Below, piece by piece: positions 18,520 to 27,064 of a stretch of 64,000 nucleotides of DNA. The stretch is from Anaerocolumna sp. (GTDB lineage: Bacteria; Bacillota; Clostridia; Lachnospirales; Lachnospiraceae). Position 1 is the first letter of the stretch. Every line of letters begins with the position of its first letter. The notes beneath the pieces are model-generated. The model was given only the letters and a program-made list of their open reading frames with translations. It was not told the DNA's origin and made no database searches. The translations under genes were made by a program, and so were the position numbers. The stretch covers positions 19,741 to 83,740 of the forward strand of contig JARBTX010000004.1 of assembly GCA_029239975.1 (NCBI GenBank), given 5' to 3'.

Positions 18520-19791
18520 ATGAATAACACAAATACTAATTTAATTACACACATGTTGCTTGATAGTTCACGTTTACAAGTATCCTTTCGTATAAATTTA
18601 AGCAGCTGGTATCGTATTAATATACAATATCGTAATCTACAGGATGCAGCTAAGTCTTCCGTTTATATAGATGGAATACCATATGGAGAAACTTGGTTTG
18701 TAACTGCCAAAGAAAAAAATACGATAGACTTACTTGATCTTCCATTTTCAGAAGGCGATCATACTCTTGTTATTGAATTTATCCATAAAACTGTAGTAGT
18801 AGATCATATAACAATGGAAGCTATAGATGAACCAAAACACACGACCCCTTCCTTTACCTTAAATAATCCTAACGCATCACAAGAAGCGAACGATTTGATG
18901 TCATATTTAAAAAGCATCCATGGTAAAAAGATTTTATCTGGGCAGCAAACAACTTATACTATTGCAACTGAATTAGCTGCTATAAAAAAAATAACTGGTA
19001 AGTTACCTGCAGTACGTGGTTTTGACTTATTATCCTACTCCCCTGCTTGTGATACTCCAAATCAATCAGAACATTGCACAGAAGAAATAGAGAATAATCA
19101 AGGTGCTATTGAAGCAGCAATTGATTGGGCTAAAAATAAAAAAGGAATTGTTACCTTCTGTTGGCACTGGTTTTCACCTATAAAAGGAGAAGATAAAAGC
19201 TTTTATTCTAAGTTTACTAATTTTAATGCATCTAAGTCTGTCATTCCAGGTACTGATGAATTTAAAGCTTTAATCCATGATATTGATTGTATTGCTGTCC
19301 ACCTAAAGAGATTAGAAGAAGAACATATTCCTATCTTATGGAGACCGCTTCACGAAGCAGATGGTGATTGGTTCTGGTGGGGTGGCAATCCAGATACCTT
19401 TAAGAAGTTATATCGATTATTATATGACAGGCTTACTAACCATCACAAGATGAATAATCTAATCTGGGTATTAAATGTATTAGGTGATGACTATTATCCA
19501 GGGGACGAATATGTGGATTTGGTAAGTGCTGACCAATATCCACCAGCTTATCAATATGGCCCATTATCTTGTGTATATAATCATATATCTTCCTATAATC
19601 CTGACAAAGCTGCTGCACTAGGAGAAATTGGTACATTTCCAAATCCCGATTTAATCTTTGCTAACAAAACGCCTTGGCTTTGGTTTGTAACTTGGTGTGG
19701 TGGATTTATCACATCAGAGGACTATACAAAACACGAATATGTAAATTATGTATACAATCATCCACATGTAATAACCTTAGAAGATTTATAA
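18520..19791 (+). CDS. GH26 beta-mannanase-like enzyme with N-terminal CBM35-like domain
   Basis: Residues about 1-105 resemble a CBM35-type sandwich (YIDGIPYGETWFVTAKEKNT). Residues about 115-423 are a GH26 TIM barrel, with SGQQTTYT, acid/base E279 in PLHEADGDWFWWG and nucleophile E369 in AALGEIG. The WFWWG run after the acid/base is typical of GH26 mannanases. The protein would retain configuration and cut beta-1,4-mannan or mannooligosaccharides. No signal peptide is present, so it is likely cytoplasmic and acts on imported oligomers, unlike the secreted mannanases of the family. The start follows AGGAGG. No transporter gene adjoins it. It faces dusB across a long hairpin. Confidence 0.9.
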   Translation: MNNTNTNLITHMLLDSSRLQVSFRINLSSWYRINIQYRNLQDAAKSSVYIDGIPYGETWFVTAKEKNTIDLLDLPFSEGDHTLVIEFIHKTVVVDHITMEAIDEPKHTTPSFTLNNPNASQEANDLMSYLKSIHGKKILSGQQTTYTIATELAAIKKITGKLPAVRGFDLLSYSPACDTPNQSEHCTEEIENNQGAIEAAIDWAKNKKGIVTFCWHWFSPIKGEDKSFYSKFTNFNASKSVIPGTDEFKALIHDIDCIAVHLKRLEEEHIPILWRPLHEADGDWFWWGGNPDTFKKLYRLLYDRLTNHHKMNNLIWVLNVLGDDYYPGDEYVDLVSADQYPPAYQYGPLSCVYNHISSYNPDKAAALGEIGTFPNPDLIFANKTPWLWFVTWCGGFITSEDYTKHEYVNYVYNHPHVITLEDL

Positions 19792-19814
19792 TTTTCTATT
19801 CCATTGTAAAATAT

Positions 19815-19914
19815 AAAACAGAAGTTTTAGAATCTATTATTCCTAAAGTCTATATATGGCAACCTGTCCTTATAAAACAATGATTTTAGGTAATAGATTT
19901 GCAACTTCTGTTTT
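19815..19914. terminator. Long imperfect hairpin between convergent genes, probable terminator
   Basis: Three nested stems pair: 19815-19826 with 19903-19914 (12 bp), 19831-19839 with 19891-19899 (9 bp) and 19842-19847 with 19885-19890 (6 bp). Small internal loops separate them and the apical loop is 37 nt. A runs and T runs flank both ends. It is longer than a normal intrinsic terminator. Confidence 0.6.
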
Positions 19915-19940
19915 ATTTATATTTATTATTTGGATTTTCT

Positions 19941-20915
19941 TTATCTAGCAATACTAATTAAATATTCCTGTAACAGTTCCTCTAATTCCTGATAACTTTC
20001 AATTTCATTGACACGATTTCTAAGCTTTGCAGCCAGCGGATAACCTGTTGTGTACCAGGCTACATGTTTTCTCATTTCACGGATACCAGTAAATTCACCT
20101 TTGTATTCAATAGCCATTCTTGCATGACGTAACATCATATTAACCGCTTCATCTACAGTAGGTTTTTCAGGATGTGTACCAGTCTTAAAATATTCTTTTA
20201 ACTGGGAAAATATCCACGGATTTCCCATAGCACCTCTAGCTATCATGATTCCATCACATCCAGTTTCCTGAATCATTCTAAGGGCATCCTCTGCAGTTAA
20301 TACATCTCCATTCCCGATAACCGGTATAGAAACTGCATTTTTTACTTCTCTGATAATATTCCAATCTGCTTTTCCACTATAATATTGCTCTCTTGTTCTT
20401 CCATGAACTGCAATTGCTGCTGCACCAGCTGCTTCTGCAATCTTTGCTATTTCAACTGCATTTACACTAGACTCTGTAAATCCTCTTCTAATTTTAACTG
20501 TAAAAGGTTTTTTAATGGCGCTAGATATCGCTTTTACAATTTCACCAACAAGTTTAGGTTCCTTCATAAGAGCGGACCCTTCTCCGTTATTAACTACCTT
20601 AGGTACTGGACAACCCATATTTAAATCTAATATATCAAAGTTTCTATGTTCAATACGTTTTGCAGTTTCACTTAATATATAAGGGTCAGCTCCAAATAAT
20701 TGTAGAGAGACTGGTCTTTCCTCTTCCTCTACCATAAGTAAACTTTCCGTATTTTTATTATTAAATTGTATACCCTTAGCACTAACCATCTCCGTATATA
20801 TAAGGTCTGCTCCTTGTTCTTTACATAGAAGACGAAATGGCAGGTCGGTTACACCTGCCATAGGGCCTAATACTAAATTTCCCTGTATTTTAACATTTCC
20901 AATGTTTAAACTCAT
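19941..20915 (-). CDS. dusB: tRNA-dihydrouridine synthase
   Basis: The 324-residue protein has the FMN-binding TIM barrel of Dus enzymes, which reduce uridines in the tRNA D-loop with NADPH. Visible motifs are VLGPMAGVTDLPFR near the N-terminus, LNMGCPVPKV with the catalytic cysteine, the HGRTREQYYSGKADW segment, and IGNGDV for phosphate binding. The C-terminal helical domain (about 250-324) binds tRNA. Length and motifs fit the DusB group. The start at 20915 follows AGGAG. The gene lies 79 bp after coaX on the same strand and is probably in the same transcript. Confidence 0.93.
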   Translation of the reverse strand: MSLNIGNVKIQGNLVLGPMAGVTDLPFRLLCKEQGADLIYTEMVSAKGIQFNNKNTESLLMVEEEERPVSLQLFGADPYILSETAKRIEHRNFDILDLNMGCPVPKVVNNGEGSALMKEPKLVGEIVKAISSAIKKPFTVKIRRGFTESSVNAVEIAKIAEAAGAAAIAVHGRTREQYYSGKADWNIIREVKNAVSIPVIGNGDVLTAEDALRMIQETGCDGIMIARGAMGNPWIFSQLKEYFKTGTHPEKPTVDEAVNMMLRHARMAIEYKGEFTGIREMRKHVAWYTTGYPLAAKLRNRVNEIESYQELEELLQEYLISIAR

Positions 20916-20994
20916 TCTAACTCCTAACTAATAAACACTATAGGTAATTGTAAACTTTAAATAATAATGCTTTATCTTATTATTTTACATTTAC

Positions 20995-21768
20995 CTATTT
21001 TCCTTTGCACTTGTTATAAATAATACGTAATCCTTTTAATGTTAAAGTAGGATCGTATATTTGTATTACATCCGTTGCATCTGCAATAATTTTTCCTAAT
21101 CCACCTGTTGCAATAACTTTCATGTTTTGAATACCAGACTCTTCAATAATCTTTTTAACAATGTATTCTGTTTGTCCTATATATCCATAAACTAGACCTG
21201 CTTGCATACTTGATATAGTCTCTTTGGCTAAAATTGATGCTGGTTTCTTAATTTCTATTTCTGGTAATTTAGCTGTTTCATTCCACAAAGCATCAGCACA
21301 TATACGGATACCTGGACTAGTAATCCCTGCTAGGAAGGATGCATCTTCTGATATCAAATCGTAAGTTGTAGCTGTACCAAAATCAATAACAATTAGTGGT
21401 CCACCATAGATTTCATATGCTGCCACTGCATCAACGATACGATCTGCCCCAATTTCTTTTGGATTTGGGGTAACTATTTTAATACCTGTCTTTGTTCCAG
21501 TTCCGATTTCAAATGGAGTTTTATTTAAATATTTAATTATACTGTTTTTTAAAGAATGCATAATGCCTGGTACTACAGAAGCCATAATTACTGCCTCTAT
21601 TTCATTCACAGCTACATTTCTGCTATTTAATAAATTACATATGGTAATACCATATTCATCTGAAGTTCTTGGGGTTTTTGTAGTCATACGAAAACTAGCT
21701 ACTAATTCTTCTGCTTTAAAAATTCCTAATGTTATATTCGTATTTCCTACATCTATAACTAATAACAT
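20995..21768 (-). CDS. coaX: Type III pantothenate kinase
   Basis: The ATG at 21768 ([11 protein letters not shown]) is preceded by GTGAGG at good spacing. That GTG is the alternative upstream start (21780), which I reject. CoaX phosphorylates pantothenate with ATP as the first step of coenzyme A synthesis and, unlike CoaA, is not inhibited by CoA. The ASKHA fold is shown by DVGNTN (phosphate 1), the [13 protein letters not shown] segment (catalytic Asp), and [11 protein letters not shown] (phosphate 2). Length of 257 residues is normal. It lies between the 110-residue protein gene and dusB, all on the minus strand. Confidence 0.95.
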   Translation of the reverse strand: MLLVIDVGNTNITLGIFKAEELVASFRMTTKTPRTSDEYGITICNLLNSRNVAVNEIEAVIMASVVPGIMHSLKNSIIKYLNKTPFEIGTGTKTGIKIVTPNPKEIGADRIVDAVAAYEIYGGPLIVIDFGTATTYDLISEDASFLAGITSPGIRICADALWNETAKLPEIEIKKPASILAKETISSMQAGLVYGYIGQTEYIVKKIIEESGIQNMKVIATGGLGKIIADATDVIQIYDPTLTLKGLRIIYNKCKGK

Positions 21769-21871
21769 ATGTTTCCTCACTTTCTAACTTGTATAAAGCA
21801 ATTATAAAATAATTGAATTGCTAATCATATACTATATACGTAATCGAATTTTAATTATTTAGGTAAAAGCT

Positions 21872-22204
21872 TTATTCCATTTCTTCACCTAATACAAATA
21901 CTTTATAATATAATTCAAGAGATTCTAATAATTCTTCTTTGTCTCTTTGCAATTGTTTAATCTTTAGTACACTGCCTATTTCGTCAAATAATAAATCTTC
22001 TTCATCACTTGTTACATTTAACATTAAAGTACCATCTTCATCAAATTCAAGGGTTAAAATCCCCCCCACATCTTCAGTAAATAGTATACACATAATTTGT
22101 AGCTCTTCTTTTATTTGTTCTGGAAGCGCTTTAAAATCTTCATTTAAATAGTATTTTTGTTCATATGCACTACTAGCACATAGAACGACTTTATCGAAAT
22201 ACAT
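21872..22204 (-). CDS. Conserved acidic protein of unknown function (possibly DUF6145)
   Basis: The 110-residue protein is acidic, soluble and starts after a GGAGG site. It has an alpha-beta make-up with a C-terminal helix containing many Leu and Lys (KIKQLQRDKEELLESLELYY). I recall similar small proteins in Lachnospiraceae grouped as DUF6145 but cannot verify this. No catalytic or metal motif is visible. It precedes coaX by about 100 bp on the same strand. Confidence 0.7.
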   Translation of the reverse strand: MYFDKVVLCASSAYEQKYYLNEDFKALPEQIKEELQIMCILFTEDVGGILTLEFDEDGTLMLNVTSDEEDLLFDEIGSVLKIKQLQRDKEELLESLELYYKVFVLGEEME

Positions 22205-22228
22205 ATTAATCCTCCACGTTGTAACTCT

Positions 22229-23155
22229 TTATTTTACTACCACACCACCTAATATACAGGTGCCATTTATAAAAACAGTATAACTACCAGTACCATTATC
22301 ATACGGTGGAATCGCCTTATTGTCCACGCCGCCAAGGATTGGAGTGCAATTTACCATTACTCTTACATTAGCTGGTACAAAAATATCGATTCCGCCAAGG
22401 ATACATGTAGTATCGATAACAGCATCACCATTAAAGATAGCTTTTCTCAAATCCAATTGCATATTTCCTAAAATCGAGCTGATCACTGCACCAGTAAAAA
22501 CCTCATCAGAATACTGTACATTTCTTCCACCTAAAATAGAAGAAAAATGATTATTTCCACCATGGTTTGTACTACCTGCAGAAGTATGATAATTACCAGA
22601 ATAATAATTATTTGAATTATAATTATTTGTATCATTATTATCTGTGCTGTTATTATTTGTGTTATAATTATTGGTTTCGTTGTTATTTGTATTATAATTG
22701 TTCGTATTATAACTGTTTGTATCGTTGTCATTTGTATTATAATTGTTCGTATTATAACTATTTGTATCGTTATTATTTGTATTATAATTATTCGAGTTAC
22801 TATTCGATGAATCAGAATTTTGGTACTTGTTGTAATCTTTTCTTGATCCTCTTGTAATAATTGAATATCCTAAGACTATAAATAGTAACGCTATAAAAAG
22901 TCTTGAGAACATGTACCAATGAAAGATACCTTGAGCCGATAACAATAATAAAATACCAACACCAAGTCCTATCAAACTTGCAGAACGATTTCTCTTTTCT
23001 GATAATCCAATGATACATGGTATAATTATAAATAATGTCCACCAACCACTAAAAAAGATATTAAACTCTATTATTCCAAAAGCTTTTCCAGCAAAGAATA
23101 AACCTAGTAAAACAAAAATTGAACCCCATGTAGCTCTGGCCACTGTATTTTTCAT
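22229..23155 (-). CDS. LiaF-like membrane protein with Asn/Thr/Tyr-rich tandem repeat
   Basis: I use the ATG at 23155 (MKNTVARATWGSIFVLLGLF); the frame is open to 23191. About residues 10-110 contain four hydrophobic helices (a LiaI/DUF5668-like module). Residues about 115-205 are a low-complexity linker of repeated YNTNN, NDTNS units. The last 90 residues form a LiaF-like beta-helix, with four ILGG-type turns (SILGNMQLDLRKA, CILGGIDIFVP, PILGGVDNKA, CILGGVVVK). In Bacillus LiaF dampens the LiaRS envelope-stress system. No LiaRS genes are nearby, so a direct role in that pathway is not shown. It sits between birA and the 110-residue protein gene. Confidence 0.8.
   Translation of the reverse strand: MKNTVARATWGSIFVLLGLFFAGKAFGIIEFNIFFSGWWTLFIIIPCIIGLSEKRNRSASLIGLGVGILLLLSAQGIFHWYMFSRLFIALLFIVLGYSIITRGSRKDYNKYQNSDSSNSNSNNYNTNNNDTNSYNTNNYNTNDNDTNSYNTNNYNTNNNETNNYNTNNNSTDNNDTNNYNSNNYYSGNYHTSAGSTNHGGNNHFSSILGGRNVQYSDEVFTGAVISSILGNMQLDLRKAIFNGDAVIDTTCILGGIDIFVPANVRVMVNCTPILGGVDNKAIPPYDNGTGSYTVFINGTCILGGVVVK
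22620..22800 (-). repeat. Coding tandem repeat, 45-bp unit, in the LiaF-like gene
   Basis: Two adjacent 45-bp units (22705-22749 and 22750-22794) differ at only a few positions. More diverged copies continue down to about 22620. Because 45 is a multiple of three, gain or loss of a unit would keep the reading frame and change only the length of the Asn-rich linker. Confidence 0.8.
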
Positions 23156-23276
23156 AAGATAACCCCCATCTAGGATAAAATCGTAAAACAATATTGTTTT
23201 ACAAAACTATTTAAATACATCAATTACTATACTACATACTATCATAAATGTAAAAAGTATTTTTTTCAAGAGTAGA

Positions 23277-24122
23277 TTAAACATATCCGTATATGCCTCT
23301 GACAGAAACTTCTCCCGATACAACGCCCTTTATTATAGTGATTTCTCCATCTTCCACAGTTTCTACTGTTTTAACAAGTAATACGCCTGTTTCATTAATA
23401 CCTAATGCAATCCCTGCGTACTCCATGTCTTTTTCTAGAATACGTACTTGGCGATTTAAGTTGACCAAATTCTCATTATACAAATCCTTAAGCTTAATCA
23501 AGTTCTCCGTTTTTAAAAATACATCATAATAAAACTCAAAGTGCTTCATAATATCTGCAATTAAATCAATTCGATCGATACTTCTTTTCCCTTCCAGCAA
23601 TATAGACGTAGCAGTGTCTTTTAACTCCTCTGGAAAATTATCTTGATTTACATTTACTCCGATACCAATTATGGCATACTCTAATTTTTCATTTATAGTA
23701 TTCATTTCTGTTAATATACCGCAAACTTTTTTACCATTTACTACAATATCATTAGGCCACTTAATAAAACTGTCTAGTCCAGTTATATTACGAATAGCAT
23801 TATTTACCGCTAAAGCTGCAACTATTGTCAGCATGGAAGCATGTCCTGGATGTAAATTCGGTTGTAATACTAATGTCATCCATATTCCATTGCCACTTGG
23901 TGAATTCCAATTACGACCCAAACGTCCTCTACCTGCATTTTGCTGTTCTGCAAGTACCAATACTCCGTGATTTCCTGGCACCTTTCCTAATTCTTTTGCA
24001 ATACGATTCGTTGAATCAACTTCAGAATAATATTGTATTCTTTTAGCAAAGTATTTAGTTTCCATTCTTTTTTCAATGATTGTTTGATCTAATTGATAGT
24101 GCTGATTGTTGTATTCACCCAT
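23277..24122 (-). CDS. birA: Biotin-[acetyl-CoA carboxylase] ligase, monofunctional
   Basis: The enzyme activates biotin as biotinyl-AMP and attaches it to carboxylase carrier proteins. The catalytic core shows STNRIAKEL, the adenylate loop GRGRLGRNW (about 64-72), SGNGIWMTL, and KWPNDIVVNGKKVCGILTE with the catalytic lysine. The C-terminal SH3-like domain is present (GIALGINETGVLLVKT). The N-terminal helix-turn-helix of the repressor form is missing: only about 25 residues precede the core, so it should not regulate biotin genes by itself. The gene starts three bases after the stop of a small membrane protein gene, so the two are probably translated together. Confidence 0.93.
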   Translation of the reverse strand: MGEYNNQHYQLDQTIIEKRMETKYFAKRIQYYSEVDSTNRIAKELGKVPGNHGVLVLAEQQNAGRGRLGRNWNSPSGNGIWMTLVLQPNLHPGHASMLTIVAALAVNNAIRNITGLDSFIKWPNDIVVNGKKVCGILTEMNTINEKLEYAIIGIGVNVNQDNFPEELKDTATSILLEGKRSIDRIDLIADIMKHFEFYYDVFLKTENLIKLKDLYNENLVNLNRQVRILEKDMEYAGIALGINETGVLLVKTVETVEDGEITIIKGVVSGEVSVRGIYGYV

Positions 24123-24125
24123 AAA

Positions 24126-24320
24126 CTATTTCCTACCTTTACGTATCCAATTAAGAACATTCATAATAACACCTAACAAAAATACAATTGCTAATAAATA
24201 TTGCTTATCTGGATTTAAAAATAACAATATAATCAGTATTACAATTATGAATCCTATTACAACATTCATAATATCAAGTATTAACTTATTTTCTTTAATT
24301 ATCTTTAAAAAATTCTTCAT
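24126..24320 (-). CDS. Small membrane protein of unknown function
   Basis: The ATG at 24320 follows AAGAAGG with seven-base spacing; the longer frame to 24353 lacks one. The 64-residue protein (MKNFLKIIKENKLILDIMNV...) has two hydrophobic stretches at about 14-35 and 40-56 and a basic end (NWIRKGRK), so it is probably a two-helix membrane protein with both ends inside. It lies directly before birA with a three-base gap. I do not recognise a family. Confidence 0.6.
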   Translation of the reverse strand: MKNFLKIIKENKLILDIMNVVIGFIIVILIILLFLNPDKQYLLAIVFLLGVIMNVLNWIRKGRK

Positions 24321-24569
24321 CTTGCTGCCTTCTTTTTTATTTATTCTGTTCAAAAACTGTTCTTTTAGCTTTTCGTTTTACCTGTTCAAAAGCTTATTCA
24401 TTATTGTTATTTTAATTTATTCTTTAGTCTGACTTATAAATTATTCTTACATACTGTTCTATTAAATAATATTTAAACTGTACCTTAGTATATTGTTCTT
24501 TAAAATCCCATTAAGATTGTCAAAATAATCCACGAAATCTTTATTTAACTTTATAAGTTTAATAATATA
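24321..24569. other. Intergenic region, no gene seen
   Basis: About 250 bp of AT-rich sequence before the small membrane protein gene. CTGTTC-like words recur (around 24348, 24356, 24399, 24455) without a regular period. It must hold the promoter of the small protein-birA unit, but I cannot place it reliably. Confidence 0.4.
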
Positions 24570-24616
24570 GAAAGGCTGTTACAGAGTCAAGTTTATTTGT
24601 TCTGTAACAGCCTTTC
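24570..24616 (-). terminator. Strong hairpin after argF
   Basis: A perfect 16-bp stem (24570-24585 with 24601-24616) with a 15-nt loop lies 40 bp beyond the argF stop. The T tail on the minus strand is weak, and the T-richer side is on the plus strand. Confidence 0.75.
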
Positions 24617-24655
24617 TTATTCTTTTATTAACATTCTAACAATCTATAACTATAT

Positions 24656-25591
24656 TTATTTTCCTAATGTAGCTACCATTACCGCTTTAATCGTATGCAT
24701 TCTGTTTTCCGCTTCATCAAAAATTACATCCGCATGTTTTTCAAAAACATCTTCTGTAATTTCATTCCCTTTCACGGCAGGCAAGCAATGTAGGAATATA
24801 GTTTCCGGTTTACCGGTTTTATCCATTAATTGTTGATTTACTTGATATGGTTTTAATAATGCAACTCGCTCTGATGCCAGCGCCTCTTCTCCCATGGAAC
24901 ACCAAACATCTGTATATATTGCATCTGCACCTTTTACAGCATCTAAATCTTCACTAAAAGTAATTGAACCACCAGATTCTTGTGCATATGTTTTACACGT
25001 CGCTACTAAACTATCTTCTGGCCATAAAACCTTTGGTGCAAGTATGGTAAAATGTAATCCCAATTTACTTGATCCAATCATTAAACTATTAGCCATATTG
25101 TTGCGACCATCTCCAGCATACACTAAATGTAACCCAGATAGTGTTCCGAATTGTTCTTTTAATGTTAAAAAGTCTGCTAAGATTTGAGTAGGATGATACG
25201 TATCCGTTAATCCATTCCAGACTGGAACCCCACTGTAACTCGCTAATTTCTCTACTGTTTCGTGCTTAAATCCACGAAACTCTATTCCATCAAACATTCT
25301 TCCTAAAACTCTAGCTGTATCTTCAATACTTTCCTTATGGCCTAATTGAATGTCATCTTTACCTAAATACTCTGGGTGCCCACCTTCATCGATACAAGCT
25401 ACTGTAAATGCACATCTTGTTCTGGTGGATGGTTTTTCAAATATTAATGCAATATTTTTACCTTTTAAGCTTTCTCCTGTAATACCGGATTTTTTTTTCG
25501 CTTTTAATTCAGCTGCTAAATCTATAAGATACATGATCTCATCTGGAGTAAAATCTTTTAGTGTCAAAAAACTACGGCCTTTTAAATTCAT
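24656..25591 (-). CDS. argF: Ornithine carbamoyltransferase
   Basis: The enzyme joins carbamoyl phosphate and ornithine to citrulline in arginine synthesis. Carbamoyl phosphate is bound by S55-T-R-T-R in [12 protein letters not shown], then [11 protein letters not shown]. The ornithine/closure motifs are DVWCSMGEE and FLHCLPA with the conserved cysteine. The 311-residue length is normal. The start follows AGGAGG. It stands alone, with a promoter upstream and a terminator downstream. No other arginine gene is nearby, so a catabolic role (arcB) cannot be fully excluded, but the TATA-rich possible ARG boxes upstream favour regulation by arginine. Confidence 0.93.
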   Translation of the reverse strand: MNLKGRSFLTLKDFTPDEIMYLIDLAAELKAKKKSGITGESLKGKNIALIFEKPSTRTRCAFTVACIDEGGHPEYLGKDDIQLGHKESIEDTARVLGRMFDGIEFRGFKHETVEKLASYSGVPVWNGLTDTYHPTQILADFLTLKEQFGTLSGLHLVYAGDGRNNMANSLMIGSSKLGLHFTILAPKVLWPEDSLVATCKTYAQESGGSITFSEDLDAVKGADAIYTDVWCSMGEEALASERVALLKPYQVNQQLMDKTGKPETIFLHCLPAVKGNEITEDVFEKHADVIFDEAENRMHTIKAVMVATLGK

Positions 25592-25627
25592 ACTATATAC
25601 CTCCTAGCGAACATTGTTTATTTATAC

Positions 25628-25656
25628 ATATTATATTATTTTTATACATATGTCAA
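25628..25656 (-). promoter_or_regulatory. argF promoter with possible ArgR sites
   Basis: On the minus strand TTGACA (25651-25656), a 17-bp spacer and TAATAT (25628-25633) lie about 40 bp before the start codon. The direct repeat ATATGTATAAA overlaps the promoter twice, and a TTGAATATGAATAAAT stretch just upstream resembles an ARG box. Confidence 0.6.
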
Positions 25657-25778
25657 TATATCGCTGGTAGTTTTTTGTATATTTATTCATATTCAACTTT
25701 GCATTTCGTAGTATTTTCCAAGCTTTATCAAGTCAACTCTATATTTATACACAACGTTCTAATATATATTAATATATG

Positions 25779-26972
25779 CTACTCATGAATTGTTATCATT
25801 TTTAATACCAATTCGTGAAACAATGGAAATCGATAGCCTTTTTTCATCATACGGTAGTATCTTTCCTGAATCATGTTTAGCATTTGATTTACTGTATAAA
25901 CTTTATACTTTGGTATTTGAAGGCTTTTTGCGCATAGTTCTACTAAACTAATGTATAAATCCAAATAAGTCCACTCTTTTCCTAGACGTAAGGATGTTGC
26001 TAGATTGGAACATACTTGTTCCAAGAAACGTCTAGTTAATAATTTTGTATTTAAATAATCTAGTTTATAGTACTCAAGAAAAGCCATTTTAACTGCTTCT
26101 GCTACATTTACAAAGCATTCAGCACAACGTTCTTCTGTCATATCAGATTCGATGTAATAGATTTTACCCTTTAAAGACTTCAAACATCTAAGCCCATCAT
26201 AATAACCAATGTTAATATTTCGTCGTATTTTATCTGTATTGAATTCTAAAATCCCACCAAGATCAATACGCGGTGCTATTTGGATTATATTCACATCCTT
26301 TGGAATCTTAACTGGCTTCTCTAATCCTATTCCATAAATTCGAACAACGATAATGTCTTTATATCCCCTATTTATTAACATATCCACTGGCACATTATTA
26401 AACATTCCACCATCTAAGTACTTTTTACCGTGAAGCTTTTCATTTCTGAAAGCTGGCAGATAAGCACTGGCTAATAGATAATCTTTCAAATAGCTGCTTT
26501 CAGCTTCTTTTGCACTTATTTCCACTTCCTTTAATTTTGAGACTAAGAAAGTACCCATAATAAACTCTATTTCAGAATTCTTAATCTTTTCTTCATCTAC
26601 CCAGGTATCTATTAGGTTTCTTAGCGGTGTAATATCAATCCCACCATCTGATATTACTTTGGATGCATCCTTAGTGATTTCTTTTATATTTAAATCTTTT
26701 AAATTTCGACTCATCAGTTTATCCATTTGTTCATCATTTACGCTCATAATATCTGAATAGGTTAAATTACTCCAAAGATTTTCTGCATCTTCATAATTTC
26801 CCATACACATAAGAGCTCCATTTAATGCACCTACAGAAACACCTGACACTACTTTAATCTTAACTCCACACTCTATAAATGCTTTCCATACTCCGATTTG
26901 ATAAGCACCTTTTGCTCCGCCACCTTCTAAAACAACTCCATATTCTTTATTAAAATCAAAATCCTTATCCAT
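25779..26972 (-). CDS. Patatin-like phospholipase
   Basis: The 397-residue protein has a patatin-type acyl hydrolase core. The oxyanion loop is EGGGAKGAYQIGVW (about 16-29), nucleophile S46 in GVSVG, and catalytic D187 in LDGGMFNNVP. Such enzymes cleave acyl chains from phospholipids or other lipids with a Ser-Asp dyad. There is no signal peptide or membrane helix, so it probably acts at the inner face of the membrane. The C-terminal 130 residues are helical and of unknown role. The start follows AGGAGGG. The LtaS-like gene upstream on the same strand ends at a terminator-like hairpin between them. Confidence 0.88.
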   Translation of the reverse strand: MDKDFDFNKEYGVVLEGGGAKGAYQIGVWKAFIECGVKIKVVSGVSVGALNGALMCMGNYEDAENLWSNLTYSDIMSVNDEQMDKLMSRNLKDLNIKEITKDASKVISDGGIDITPLRNLIDTWVDEEKIKNSEIEFIMGTFLVSKLKEVEISAKEAESSYLKDYLLASAYLPAFRNEKLHGKKYLDGGMFNNVPVDMLINRGYKDIIVVRIYGIGLEKPVKIPKDVNIIQIAPRIDLGGILEFNTDKIRRNINIGYYDGLRCLKSLKGKIYYIESDMTEERCAECFVNVAEAVKMAFLEYYKLDYLNTKLLTRRFLEQVCSNLATSLRLGKEWTYLDLYISLVELCAKSLQIPKYKVYTVNQMLNMIQERYYRMMKKGYRFPLFHELVLKMITIHE

Positions 26973-26995
26973 AATCCCTCCTAAAACTATTATAA

Positions 26996-27044
26996 AAAGA
27001 ACGGGAGAATAGATTATAATGATAACCTTTTCTCCCTTCCTTTT
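26996..27044 (-). terminator. Intrinsic terminator after the LtaS-like gene
   Basis: A GGGAGAA/TTCTCCC stem (27003-27009 with 27030-27036), extended outward with mismatches, is followed on the minus strand by a T-rich run. Confidence 0.6.
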
Positions 27045-27064
27045 TACTAAACATATATCTCAAC

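Noticed and set aside
19815..19914. Insertion sequence end or transposon remnant
   Set aside because: No transposase fragment or target duplication is visible; a terminator or hairpin element is simpler.
22567..22857. Plus-strand Tyr/Asn/Cys-rich frame
   Set aside because: It is the reverse side of the Asn-rich repeat in the LiaF-like gene.
24106..24432. Plus-strand hydrophobic frame of 108 codons
   Set aside because: It lies antisense to the small membrane protein gene, has no ribosome binding site and reflects AT-rich composition.
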